From Bugula neritina (Eukaryota; Bryozoa; Gymnolaemata; Cheilostomatida; Bugulidae), in assembly GCA_964035545.1 (NCBI GenBank), contig OZ037771.1:4019128-4083127 (forward strand): DNA of 64,000 nucleotides, read 5' to 3'. Each line of letters begins with the position of its first letter. Position 1 is the stretch's first letter. The notes beneath the pieces were generated by a model that was given only the letters and a program-made list of their open reading frames with translations, ran no database searches and was not told the origin of the DNA. The position numbers and the translations under genes were made by a program. Positions 1-15,000 of the stretch are shown here, piece after piece.

Positions 1-3000
1 GGTGTCATCAGTGACATCTGTCAGAGGGACACCATTCAGCAGGTGAGAGGGCAGGGAACTGAGACCAGATCTCTTGTAGAACTCATAGGATTTCTGCAGA
101 AGAACGGCAGGAAGTGAGAAGCTAGACTGAGTTCTCCCTGCTCCGTAGGGGACTACTAAGACTTGTGCCTTATTTCAGATCAATATTTGCGTATTACATA
201 TAATAATCTTCATATAGCATCAAACCACAGTTACGAGTATCGCGATAATTAAAAATGACCTAAAATCATACTATAGTATATAAATTACAATTCAATGTAA
301 ATATGCCATAACTTGCACACCTTTATAACAAGTACATACTAATTAACATTACCTGACGATTATTTATGTAATCTTCATCTTCAATAACCTCTTCCAAGCT
401 GCCAAGATATTTGCCAAAACTGTCAGTAATATCCTGAGCAGAGAAACTCTCCTGGTCTTTCGATTTCAAATTTTGATAAAACTATAAACAGACAACTCCC
501 AGAAATGAATGAAGTGTAAAAGCACACATTACACTCAGCATTGGCCACACTGTATTAACACCAGGAAGATGATCAAAGCAGCAGAAAAAGCCAGCTACTG
601 TATAAACATTTACTTTCCAAAAATACTGGCAGCCATATAATTTATCTTGGTATTCTCAGAGTTAGTTGTGACTGTCAGTAGAACTCAGATTTAATCTGGA
701 TGAATGTGATTGAATCTGTAGGTTAATCCACTTTTATTAAAAATAATTACAATTTTAAGAGGAAGTAGCGCCATTATGTTTTACTTTTGATCAGTTAACA
801 TCCATTATTACAGTCAAAATAAAAAAATAAAGCCTACATAACACAAAGCATAACACCATTGTACCGGAGCTCTATAATCTCAGCTAATTGAGAAGACTTT
901 GTTCTTCAAATTTCTTAAAATTCTGACTTTTGAACTGATGAGAAACCAGTGCTAAGTTAATAGATGCACAAAACACAGTCTCATAATTTCACAGAGAAAG
1001 CAGGTGAATTATGGGTAACTAATGACCTTGGCCAGCTTCCTCACAGCCTCAGGTCCTTCTACTTCATCCACCAGCTTGTAGAAGGCCTGTGCTAATGTGA
1101 TGGCTGGCGTGTCGTCCTCCTTGGCTACAGGAACCAAGCCTATCCTGATGGGAGTCTGGTGTTCGTAGAGACTGGACAGGAAATCCAGAGTGTAGCCAAT
1201 AGCGATGTCATTAACATCAAACATCACCACCTGCAGAATATGTGGGTATAAATAGATAATATATGGGTATAACTATAGTATGTGTGGGTATAACTATAGT
1301 ATCACAGTACAACTACAAATTGCGGTCATGTGGCTTCAGAATTCTCACATAAATGAATTTAAATAAGAGTTATCTCCTCTCTCCTCACACATAATTCTGC
1401 CTACTAAGTACATTCAACAACTTCACAGTTGAAATTAGCATTTATGCCACAAAGAAAAAGGAAGTGGAATAATTAACAATAACAGTACATGCTAATTACC
1501 TACAGGCATTAAATATACAGATACTAAATATACATATATACTGTAGGTAGCGGCAACAGCCAGTATAAACTACACTCGGTCGTAAAATTGTTGGCAAAAT
1601 AAGCGGAGAAACCCACACATTGTAAAACAAAATTAATGGCAATTCACATAAAATCAGCCTCAATAAAAACACCAGAAGTGAATCAAAGAATTGCTGCAGT
1701 TTCAAGTTAGAACGCTACTAGTCTGTACACCCACCAGGTTGAACAGATTTCTGGAGAGGTATCTCATCATCCCGGGGAAGGTCGGCTGTAAGAGCGCGTG
1801 CAGTGAGCTCGGCCAGGAAGAGTATATCTCATCTCTCTCCAGGTTGTTGATGAACTACAATGGAACGCAGGTTAAACCACAAGTCCTACAGGTAGACAGG
1901 GTTACTACTTGCTTCACATATTAAACTTACAGCTGGACACACATCTGTTGAGAAGAATTAGTACAGAATTCCTGCCAGAAATTTGACACTCCTCTGTCAG
2001 GAGTGTTTAGCAACTCTAAGTTATAATAGAAACCTAATAGGAGGGACTGATTACTAATGCTTTTCATAGTTTTACATTTTTTGGGAAAGAACCAGAATGT
2101 TGCTGCTAATCTATACTTCAGAGTGAAATGCTTCATTGACCACAGAAACACAGATGAGTCAGTGTATATGACTCTTACAGTGTAGGTGTAATGGATGAAG
2201 ATGAAGGTGTTAAAAAGAGCAAAAGATTTCCTACATTCTCCCTTCTCCTCTCCGCCTCTCCCTTCCCCACCCCGCCCTCTGCATTCACTGCTCAAATATC
2301 CCAACAGCTTTACACAAAACAGGAAGTAAAACATTCCTTCTAAGAATTGTAACTCAAACTGATACATTAACAGAAAAACATTTTATCAAATCCTTCCAAT
2401 GATGCCACAAAACTAGCAAACGTTGAGAAAAAAATTTTTTTGTACAGACCTGAATTACAGAGTAAATGCACATTGTTATAGAATACACCAGCTGTTACTT
2501 ACATATTCAATGAAGTTTAAAAGCTAATACTCAATTACAACATTATAAAGTAAAACTACATTTACCTATTGACAGATAACAACTTAATGACAAGAATTAC
2601 TATAGAGTTGTCTTTCCCTTTTTATCATTATATCAGTAAAGCAAAAAGTTTACCAAAGATGGTTTTAATAGAATTTCACTTAGTCATGCAGCTATTCATT
2701 CAGTCATGCGTACAGGGACACGTTTTCCACAAGTTAGAAATATCCAAAATTCATGAGTTTTATTGGCATTAAAACAAACAGCTGAAAGAGGAAAAACTGA
2801 AACATCCTGAGCAAAGATCTCTGGAACTGTAACTCAAAAGTCACTGATGTCTAGAGATGAAATACACTGACTTCTAAAGTAGACTTACAGTTATAGCAGA
2901 GTCTCTAATGTCCAGGGCATATTGTTGGTCTTTGTTGTTAGACAGCTGCCTTAGCAAACTACCAACATCAGCATTCTACAATAAACAGGTTTTCCGTAAC

Positions 3001-6000
3001 TAAAAAGGCACGAAAAAACAACTTCATAAATAAGAGGCTTACATTCACACTTGCATCACTGTAAAACACTTTGCAGATTTGCATATGGAATATATTATGG
3101 AATATTTCTATATGTGATGTAATATTGGGAGATATTGGCAGACTGGTTTTCGTACAAGGAACTGCTGTGATTACGCAAAATTTAATTTTAAAATGTATAA
3201 TGATGGTAATGATAGTAAAAGTTGACGTAATGTGTACTTAGATACATTTATAATAATGCTAGGGAAACAGCCAAGTTACCGATGGAAAATTAATGTACAC
3301 ATAAAATCCCTGAGAGTTCCTGGTAAGAAAGAGAGATAACTGAAAGTTGGACATAGAACAGGAGGATTCTGGCAGAGATGCAAGTATTGCAAGATAATGG
3401 AGATAGCTGAAATCTGTTCTAGGAAATTACAGCATTTAGTGTGGTAACTCTGCTACTCAACATGGCCGACATTTAAAGGTGCAAAAGCTACACCAACAGC
3501 AGGTAAGATGGTTAGTTGGTCTGATACGTGAAAAACTGAAAATAATGCCCAAATCTACTGACCAAAATAAACGGAAACTCCAAATTCTGTTGCAGTAAAG
3601 ATATAATCTCGTTTCCATAGCAACGACTAATGTAAACAATAGCAGGACATCCTAAATCTCCCTGCTGTTAGCCAGTGTTAATACTTCAGACTGACAGGAA
3701 ATGAACTTATAACTAGGTCATGCTGACACAGCTGACAGGAAATGAACTTATAACTAGGTCATGCTGACACAGCTGACAGGAAATGACCTACATCTAAGCC
3801 TTGTTGACTGAGCAGCTCCATAATGGTCAGGTCTTCCCTGATGCTGTCGTAGAGAGAGAACATGTCCAGAGTGTCAATGTCCATAGAAATGCCGTTGATG
3901 AGCAGCGCAGAATCCCCCACCGCAACACCATACTGTTCCAGAGCCTGTAAACATACACCATATTAAACTCACGCAAGTTTATAGTCACCATCTCTGTGAG
4001 AAAATCCTGATGGAATGAATTTTTTGCTCAATCGGGCTGAGGACTTATTCAGATGGGGCACAGGAGCAATTATGACTGAATGCTCTTCCTAACATCACCA
4101 ATGGTCTTTGTCGGGGCTCGAATCCATGACCCCGTGTTTACTAAGCAAACACTCTAACCCCTAGACCATGGTTGCTCCCTCTACACACCACATCAGTTCC
4201 TTTCTTAAAGACACGAGTGATAGAGTCAGATGGAAATCACTAACTTTATTGGCAATGTAGAACCCCGTTACCTGCAAGGATTAAAACGGTTACAGTGAAA
4301 GACAGTGATGATTAGCTCCTTCCTTCCCACTGCCTAAACTGACCCAACATTTACCAAACACAGCTGTTCTAGGTTGCTGTCCAGTTGAATGGAATGCAGC
4401 TATAATAACATAATTTATAACATAGTTTTTCTGACAAGCCTGCAGTGTAAAATTAGAACTCAGCCTATCAATCACCTGCCAGCTTTAACCAATCTATTGT
4501 GGAACACTCTGTCACTTTTATGGAACAATTAAATTATTACTACTTGGTTTGCCGGAATTTTGAATAGCCTGAGTGATACACTAATGACAAACAGCACTAG
4601 CCTAAGTACCTGGTTGCCCCCCCCCACACTGCTAGCTAGTAAGAACTTGAAGGCTAGTACAGAGGTGTGCCAGCCACGAGTGGAAATGTTTAAAAACAGA
4701 ACGCCTATGAATAGAGAGATTGCATCTAACATGCCACATTTATAACATAATTTAAAGTTTACTTTATTTATGCACATTTTTTATCGTTGAGTATATCAAT
4801 GCCTACTGCAATATTTTCAATTTAAAAACAAATATATGTTAATAATTATAATATTGAAACCACTGCAGTAGTGAACGGAGTGACTGATTCTGATTTCAAA
4901 TCCCTAGCTAGAATCTTACCTGAGTAGGGGAAGGGGGAACCAACTCCTGAACTGCTGTGTATTTAATGGAGCTCTAATTATCATTATAAGTGTTGCATCA
5001 TTAGTTTTTAAATTACAGTTGACAATTATTCCTTTAGGCACCAGAGCTAATTTTTAGCCCAAGTTGTTTAAATTTCTCAGGAATTTTATTTGAGGCGCAA
5101 CTTGAAATTCCCTTCATTTATTATCTAGAACACAGGCTTTTCTCAATTTCTCCATTAAGGCATTTATGTGAGCTCATTTACCCTATATTTACCCATTATA
5201 CCACTTGGGTGTACTCAATATAGTATATACTATCCCTACTACACCTACCATACATAATGAAGGTACTGTGAATATGTTATACATACTGTACATGCTGTAC
5301 ATGCTGTACATGCTGTACATACTGTACATGCTGTACACACTGTACATATAATATATATACACTACCTTAAACAGTACATGATCTACACACTGTATGTCAG
5401 ACATCTAAGTACATCTGTACTCGACGTTCAACTTACCCGCTGGGAGCTTTTGACAGATTTCCGAAAGTCACTGGTAACCTGCACTTTGGCCAGAGAGGAA
5501 GTGAGAGATGGGAAGTTTTGGCTGATATCCTTGAGCACCTCCAACTGAGAGGTGGGGTTGTCACCGCTACCCACCGCCTTCTGGGCTGCCTGAAAACTCA
5601 GGTCTGCAATTAGTAACAAACACACACTACGGTCAGAGAGATGGCAAACCATTGACTACTATTGATTTTATGTATGAATCTATCCACAAAGGTGTCTCTA
5701 CCAGAACTTAGTGAAGACAGAACATTCTAGAACACAAACAAGCTGATCATAGGCTCTACAGTGAGTTACCACTACCCTAGTCACGTAATGTTTGTGCACA
5801 GCAAATGGTAGCTCATTTAACCTCCTCACTACCTGGACGGTATATATGCTACCTATTAGAAAATACACTAGACAGTAAGTACATTAGGCAGTAAGTACAA
5901 CAGGTAGTAAGTACATCAGACAGTAAGTACATCAGGCAGTAAGTACACTAGGTAGTATATTTACTAGGTATTAAGTTAATTTTTTCTTAGTAACCAAACA

Positions 6001-9000
6001 CCACTTGGCGTGAGCTCATCAGTAAATCTGCCTGTTACATGTATGGAATTGTAAAACACACCAAATTTCTCATCCTCCTCTACCTCAAACCCTCACCGTG
6101 TGATACAAACTACTTCCAGCAGGAACAGATAGTGGGTTTTCACTCCTAACTTATGCTAATCAGTGAGCAGAATACATTTACGATGCTAATTCAGTTACAT
6201 GATTACACAGTTTTGTATGTCACCTATGCTAACAGCAATAATTGTACACAGCTTTTAGTTTCCTGAATGTAAGAGTCTAAAAGTTGGTAGACCACAGAAT
6301 TACCATAAGAATAGCTCCTCTAGAACAGAGTGGAACTAGACCGTAGGAAAGAATGTATAACTGAAGTCTGATAGATGCTGAGAATACAGAGAAGTAAAAA
6401 CAGAAGTATTAACAGGATATCAGAGCTGTGGTGAGAACAGATTCCTTGCATAATAGACACCTTGTCCTGTGAACAATTTCTCTAACCTATCAATAGGTAA
6501 AAATGGCACAGGTAATAATGGCACAAATGGAAAGGTAGGTAAATAGCACACTAATGTTAAAGTTTCCCAAACCCCCTAAACCTAAACCCTCCATTCCCAA
6601 CCCCAAACCCTAATATAGGAAATGTGCCATTTTTACCTAATTTGCCATTATTACCTGTGCCATTTTTAGCTGTGCTATTTTTACAAGTCACCCCTCTATC
6701 CAGATTAAATTCATTTGAATTATGCAGTCAAGCTATTAAAAAAGAGTTCGTACAACTTGGAAAACATTGAGTAGATCAAGCTCAATGCTGAAAAATGTTC
6801 AGCGAGCACCAGTAAAAACTTCAGACGATATGATGAGGTCAAACTGAAGAGAAATTCCGCCCAGCTCTGGCAGAAGGCAGGGCGTACGACAGCAATACTA
6901 ATTAGTAGTTAGCGAGGTTTTATATAAATAGTCTGTCAGGTGACTCCATATAGCGCATTCCAGCTAAATAAAGTGTGCAGCAGAGAGAGTTTGGTAAAGG
7001 CATAGTTGCTGAGGGCGTACGTTCTAATTATATAAGTATGAGTGTATACTGTATACTGTGACCGCCCTTTGGGTATTTGCATACTTAATGAATGGCTGCA
7101 TACAGACGCAATCTTCTATAAAACAGCAACTAATTTACTGAACATACCCTAAGATTAGAGTATAAGGTAAGCCCCATGGCTAGTTTTTCATTGAAGTCCT
7201 CAGTCTATTTGACTAAAACTTTACATCAACAGCTGAAGTCATGAGAAGCAGAAATCTGCAGAAATGTTTTGGTACGAAATTCTCCTTGGTTCAGACAGAA
7301 ATTCCGATAAACATTCATGTTTGAAAGTTATCTGCCCTAGTATCTAACATCTGATAATGGTTATCTAAATCAGCAGCTTCAACTTCTGATCCAAGCCAAG
7401 AGATAATAAACGTAAGAACTGCAGAGCTGCAGATGCTGTTATATAGGTTCTAAAACCAACGCAGACGTTTAGTTTTAGTAAAAGAGGGGTCATTCAATCA
7501 GCTACAGTAGTCTCTTCACTAAAACTAATAAACAATTAATAAATACTTAGTCTTTATAAAGTAGTAGTGTTGTATTAGTAGTACATACTATGTAGTTCAA
7601 TATGCCACACCCACAGTGACACTTTTATAAGTGATTAATTCTACAACTCTATTTTAATCTAAACTGGTCTCCAAACATTGAGAATTTGGTATTTCTTTAC
7701 ACAAGATGCAACTGGTATTCTACTACTATTTGTAGAGGGGATCTTACACTCCTGCTGATAAGATGTACTGTAAGGGGGGGGGGCAGCATTTTAAATATTG
7801 ATCTTTTTATATAAGGGTCATTTTATTTAATTTAGTACACACTGGAAATCTCCAGTTTTTAGCTATTTTTCACAATTTAACTGCTAATGAACATGGGTTT
7901 TTGCTCAAAACTAGTAAAATATCAATAAATACACCTAAATAATCAAAGTTTTTTTAATGTTGCATGATTTCCCACGCTTTTCTCTAACTATTCAGCTATT
8001 TTTGATTGCGGTTTTCTTGTAACGGTTCGCAATCAAAAACAGCGAATAATTAGGAAAAAGCATGGAAAATCAAGCAACATTAAAAAAACTTTGATTATTT
8101 AGGTGTATTTATTGATATTTTACTAGTTTTGAGCAAAAACCCATGTTCATTAGCAGTTAAATTGTGAAAAATAGCTAAAAACTGGAGATTTCCAGTGTGT
8201 ACTAAATTAAATAAAATGACCCATAACTATGTCAACAAGTAAACACATCTTAGGCAGAACAGTACACTATACACTACAGTCTACACTATACAGTACATTA
8301 TACAATACACTACACACTATACTACACTATACAGCACTATACACTACACTATACAGTATATACTATACACTACACTATACAGTACACTATACAGCACACT
8401 ATACAGCACACACTATACAATACACTATACTATTGTTGATACAGGATAGTCTGAGTACCTTGCATTTGCCACACTTTAAGGGGCTTCAGCTCATTACTGC
8501 TCTCACTCAAGGCACTCTTGAAGGCCAGCAACTCCTTCTTGAGGTCAGGAAACCTGGTGCCAAGTCTGGTAAAGTTGAAACCTCCGATTTCACCATCCAA
8601 TGGTTCGTCAACAGAATCATCTTCCTACAGAGAGAGAAAGTGGCACATACACATATATAGAATCAGAGACTTGATGGATGTTATAATATGAAGTATAATA
8701 AGCCATTTGTTCACAACACATCTATATGGCATAAAATTAAACACAAAAGACAAGATAAACAGTAAAGCTGAGTAGTTCTATCGCAAGATTCTTCTGTTAG
8801 AGAGAAAACAGGTTTCTAGGTACATATCACTTTCGGAGATAAAATCCTACAACAACGTAAATCTTCGTAGTATATTAGACTGTGTGTAACCCATCCGTTA
8901 TTTCTGTTACTACGAACATCTAGTAAGCGTGTCATGGATTTATAGCCATTATTTATAGATGTAGGAAATATCTTGAGCTTAATCCTAATCTAATGATGAA

Positions 9001-12000
9001 TTGTCCTCCACAAATTAGCTATGGGATTAAAACGCAGAGAATTTTAATATGTGGCCTGGCAGAGATGTTAACTATATGTACTTTCGGATACAACCTTGCA
9101 TTTAGTGCAGGGGGGAATAACTTTGAATAATTGTGTGAAGAGGACTGAATTTTACTGAAATTTGGCATAGTCCTTAGAAGTTGGGGATCTAAAAAGAGCA
9201 AACTTTACAGACAAGCTGTTACCTACACCTCCGTCCAAATACTATGACCTTCACCTACACTGGAACTATTAGAGCCCCTCAAGTCACGAATTCCATTAAA
9301 ACAGAAAATTGACCTCTTTAGTAGGAAAGTAACAAGCCTGCCGTGGCACAGCACCTGCTGGTTGTACTAGGAGCAATGGCCACCAGAGGTAGCTTAATGG
9401 ATATTGTATGGTAATAAGACTTACACACCACTCTCTAGTACGTGGTGCTCCTTACATATCTCGTAGGCTTTCCTATGTATCATGTTTGTCATTAATCAGA
9501 ATTATACTTGCAGCCAGGAGTGACTTTCAAGTAAAAGCTGTGTTGTTGCCTCTGAAACCACACCTAACTGGTTACCATGGCAACCGGCACAAACTGGCTG
9601 GCTATTGGCTGCGAATAACACAAACAGCATTTCAGGGAATGAAAATAGCCTCCCAGGGAAGAATCGTGTCAGTCGCAGAAATTCTCTGAGATAGGCAAGA
9701 TTTCTCAAAAACTCTTGTAATAACACCAGAGATGTTACGTACAATTCTATTGGGTGCCACTTTGTTGGCTGCTGTGTCAGCATATCCAAGTGGAGCTCCT
9801 TCTGGTGCCTGTGACAGTCTTCTACCGTCCCACGGCACCTCATCCGCCCAAACAAGTAACTCCCCTTACTCTATCAGCGTCAGCACCCCCACCACTGTCA
9901 CCGGAGGAGAATCAGTAACAAGTGAGTTGTTTTTGTTATGAATTGCGGGCAAACATTTTTCACTATTGACAAATTTTTTGTAACACATTTGACAGCAAAT
10001 GCATTTTCAATGCACAGCATTTTGCATTTATTGTCATAGTAATTTTATTGAACACTTTACAGTAACTCTGAGTGGAGAGACAGATTTTCTGGGATTTATC
10101 TTGGTGGCAGAGACTGTGGATGCTAACAACGTTAGAAGCAGCGTTGGCACATTTAGTAACTACGACAACAACCTCGTACAGACAGCATGTGTGAACTCTG
10201 TAAGTCGGCATTAATCCCGCCACAAGTTATTAGAAATTCTGTTGCGTAACAAACATCTATAGGCATTGGGATAATACACCAAATAATAAATGATATTTTA
10301 TTTCAGCTCCAAGCATACTATCCAGAATAGCTAGAAATAAACTTCAGACTTGGCGATAAAACTCTTTCCCCTTTTTAAAATAATAATTTTTGCATAGTAG
10401 TGACTGCTTGTTGCTAAATCAGGCCACGCCATTGCATAGAATATATGATTGTTGTTGAATGTAAGTAATCGGTAGACTGGAGCTAAATTCGATCTATCGC
10501 TTAAAACACCAACTTCTTTTCAAGTTGCAAAACAATTTTTATAATTTATATCCAAGGTTACCTGGATGTTATTGTACATACCATAACAATTATAGATATG
10601 TAACCGCTCATAGCAAATAATCAAAATGTTAACAGCAACAACTGTTCCAAAATAAAACTTCAATTGATGAAGCATTTAATAATTTCAGGATGGATTAACA
10701 CATAAGGCCGCAGTTTCCAAAAACAATATAGAAATTACATGGACAGCTCCAACAGGTTTTACTGGATACGTCAGTTTCTGGTAAGCTACATGTTTTCTAA
10801 ATTACATATCCCTTCTATCATTATTTTAATTTTCAAACACACCACTTCCATTTTATTCCTTTCGACACTTTATAGGGATAAAGAAACAAATGCTTCCACT
10901 AAGTTGACTATACATGTTATATACATATGCGCAGGGGGTCCTTTGTACAGAACTTCAACACCTTCTGGACGGTCATACAAGGTACGAGCAGTGTACTTGT
11001 CTCCTTGCCAGCAGAAACGACCCCTAAACCAGCCACCACCACCACCACAACAACCACAACAACACCAGCCACAACAGCACCAGCTACAACAGCAAGAGCC
11101 ACAACTACTAAACCAGAAACAACTACTACTAGAGCCACCACCCAGAGCAGCTTCAAGACAACAACACAAGTGAAAACAACAGGTAACCCGATGAGTTTTA
11201 CACATCTGCAAGTAGTTTGTAAAATACCTCATAACTTCCCAAGCCAACAATAAAGCTTGAAAAGTGATAACCATTTTTCTATAGGCATAAAATGCACACA
11301 TTTAGAAAGTTGTTATACATATTTGAATCCACGAATTTAGAGTAAACAGTTTTCAAATTTCAAGAAAGGTTAGAATAGCCAATAAAGATGTAAAATATTC
11401 ATTCCTCCGTTATTATTGTAGCAAAACCTACTCCATCTCCAAAACCAAAAAGAACAAAAGTTATCAGAAAACCACATTTGAAATCCCAAGGAGTACCACC
11501 AGAAGTTGGTGCGAGTCAAAACCAAGGTAAAGTGTCCACAATTTAAGTTATATAATATAATTAGCAGTAAAACTGCAGCCCGAATGTCAATTGATTATAA
11601 CAGCACAATATAGTGTGAGTCTATAGGAAAGACATCTCATGGAAGAATTATGCAAAAATAAACCATACGTGTTAGAAACTTACTTCTTCATACATGAACT
11701 AACCACAAGTGGAATGGTATAATTTTAGTTATAATTAATAAATACTATTGTTTTTAATAATACAAAAGTTATTAAAAATCTAGCAAAAAATTTTCAAACG
11801 CCAAATTTTGATGATAGGTTTGTGAGTTGCAATGGCACATTATATGCAATTAACCAATAATTGCATAATTAGGGCAAAACTTTATGTCAACATACTACAT
11901 GAAACACCTAAATTCTTCAAGTATACAAAAAGTAGCTTTAAATACACACATTGTATAAAAGAAATAGAAAATGATGAATACTAGCGATGGTATTTAATAA

Positions 12001-15000
12001 TGCTGATACTATTTGCATATAAATTATTTTGTAATATACTATGTAATATATGTTATGTAATATATTTTACAGGTGTTTCTATTCTCCACTCATCAGGCTT
12101 GTGTTTGGTTTCAATTCTACTAAAGTACTTGTACTAGATACTTGGTTGTACCCTTCGCCTCCATTGCGTCAACTACCAATCACAGCTTATGTTATGGAAA
12201 CCAAGAACTAGTGACAGTAAATATTCTAGTGGTAAATTGTTGGTAATTAATGACTTAGCTACTTCTAATAGTAAGAAAAGAATTAGTTGATGCCCTGAGG
12301 CATAAATAAATGAATTTCGGTTGATTGGAGTCGCTTATATATGATTTTGAGAACTATTTAACTGTTTATATCAGATACACAACTTCTGTAGGGTTCAAAT
12401 AAACATGTGAATTAAATTGATTATCTTATACACAGGTCCTGTTGAACCATTTTATGAGCTACTATTATATTTTATATAATTATTATATTCTATGTGTATA
12501 TATTATATATTGACATATTCAATAAAGATATTATATTGTATACAACATGGCATCACTTTATATCATTATAGAAAATATTTAGTTTTTCTTTCAAAATCAA
12601 AATGTTGCATATTACCGGAAACTGTAAACCATTTATAATATTAGACATTGACACTGAGTCTAGCACATGATTTATCTAAAAGGTACGTAAAAATGAAAAT
12701 CATGATAATATTGACAGCCTGTCTCACTTTGAAAAAATATGGACATGCTGTCAGTTTAGCACAAGACACATAAATCATACCAGTTGGATCAAAGTTTCGG
12801 CATGTTTTTATTTTTAGCTGAATTAAAATTCTTTTGACAACTTCTGTGCATATACCGAAGGGCTAATAATTATTACTACTAAATATCGTAAATTAATCTA
12901 AATTGCTGACAACAATTTGATTGCACTGTGTGTACTGCCTGTCAGATAAATAGCAGATGTTGATACAACTAAACTTATGAAGGCGAGTAGATTTAGACAC
13001 GCCTGTCTTGATAAAAGGTGTGGCAAACGTGAGTAGCAAAACATGCTAAATATAGGTAATTGAAAAATTTATGAGGGAAAAATAATTCATGACTATGAGA
13101 AACACGCGCTTTAATTTCCAAAAGTTTGACATTTTACACAATTAATTTTGTAATATCACGACACAAAGAAGATTTTTTTCAAAGAAACAAATTATGATGA
13201 AACACGAGCTTTAATTTCTAAAAGTTTGTCATTTTACACAATTGATTTTGTAATATCATGACACAAAGAAGATTTTTTTCAAAGAAACAAATTATGATGA
13301 AACTTTGATAAATTGGAGCCCATCATAGTTCTACTTAGATAAATTTTATGGTTACATTTTTGGCTCCTTGTAAGTCCCAAATGGTCAACACCCGTGTGCA
13401 CCATTCTAATGTAATATAATATTTCTTCAATGGTATTAAATATAAATCACTCCTTGCCAAAATAAAAAGAATACTTCAACATTCGACATCATTATAGGTC
13501 AAAAATTGCTATAATTAAAAGCTTCAAGACCTAAGAACTATAGTATAATAGTCTACCTAACCAATGAATGATTCAAATTAATGTATTCAATTTTATGAAG
13601 AGTTGGTAATTCTTTAAAGAAGGTGAAGAAATGGTGAATACATTATCTATACAAATATAGACACTTAAAATTCATCAATTACACGACAGTGACGTAAATT
13701 AATCAGAGTGCCCAGCCCAACTAGGTCAATGAAGAAGGAGAATGTTGGTGTCGACAGTATTTATAGATGTTCAGGGGGCATAACTACCAACTACTCAAAT
13801 TGTTTTTTGTGTGAGTAAAGCAGTGAAAATAACCTTGACAGAATTAGTGTTAGTTATGAAGACAACTATGCTCATCAACAATTTTATGGGCTAAATGGTC
13901 AGTTATTAAAAAGTAGAGGCTTAGCATTATAATATAAATACTGAATGCTGCTAAAATAGTTTAGATATTTTCACAAATATGTAGAACTATAATGCACAAA
14001 AGAAATTATTACCATTATATTTATAGAACCTAGATATCCCAGCTATGCTTTTTTGCTTTTTTTTCACACAGGATGTGAAACATGAAATATCTAATTAAAA
14101 TATTCCAATATTTTCAAAATGAGTTTCAGCAAAAAACCTTGAAAACTACTAGCTTTGTCTTGCACGTCAACCTTATACAGAATAGAAAATAACAATCAAG
14201 AGCATTCAATCATCAACATAGACTTGCGCAATGTGCTAAGACTTCGGGGTACTAATTTTAAGACATAGGTTTCATTTCCACAAATCTACAATATTTACAT
14301 ACAAGGAAATTATAAATTTCTTTAGTGATGAATAACCCCCCAGGTGCATCGAGTCACAGCTAAATCGGAATACTTTCAAAATTTGAAATTGCTTTTATAG
14401 CTGAAAACTTAAATTAATGGTTATTCCTAATATTCATTTTATTTGATCACTTAGCATGGATAATTGAAAAGTGCTATCTGTATTACGAGTTACTCCAGGC
14501 ATCATATAAATTCGAGCACAGCTGTCATTAGCTTTCATCCAATATATCACTATTGTTGCTGTCTATCAAGATATCATTTTATGCTGACCATTACTCATGC
14601 TTACGAAAAAGTTAAAAGTTGCAAGCATTATGGAAATCATTTAAACAAGTCCGAAATGAACGTAGTAATATTTAATCTTTTGAGATAAGCGTAATTGAGT
14701 TGCCTTAAGAACACAGAACATATCTTGGAGTCTCCAGAAGCATTATGGTGACAGGACCTGGGAGGACAAGAGGATTTAAGTCAGTGAAATCATACAAGCC
14801 ATCAGAAAATTATCCTCCTAATCTCTTGAATGATGATGACAGAATTAGAACACTCGTAAAATACAGAGAACCATCCACTCAAAACTCTCAAGAGTCAAAT
14901 ACCAAGCAACCATCAACAAACTGGTGATCATAACACTAGCTTACAGAACTATGCAAAAAACCTTTCTTTCAGAAAGAAATTTCTATTGGCAACAAATTAT

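Noticed and set aside
8229-8660. 143-codon plus-strand open frame
   Set aside because: Half is minisatellite and the rest is the antisense of UGGT exon 6.
10870-11301. Minus-strand Gly/Cys/Ser-rich frames of 143 and 79 codons
   Set aside because: Antisense of the ACN-repeat Thr-rich stalk of the Reeler gene.
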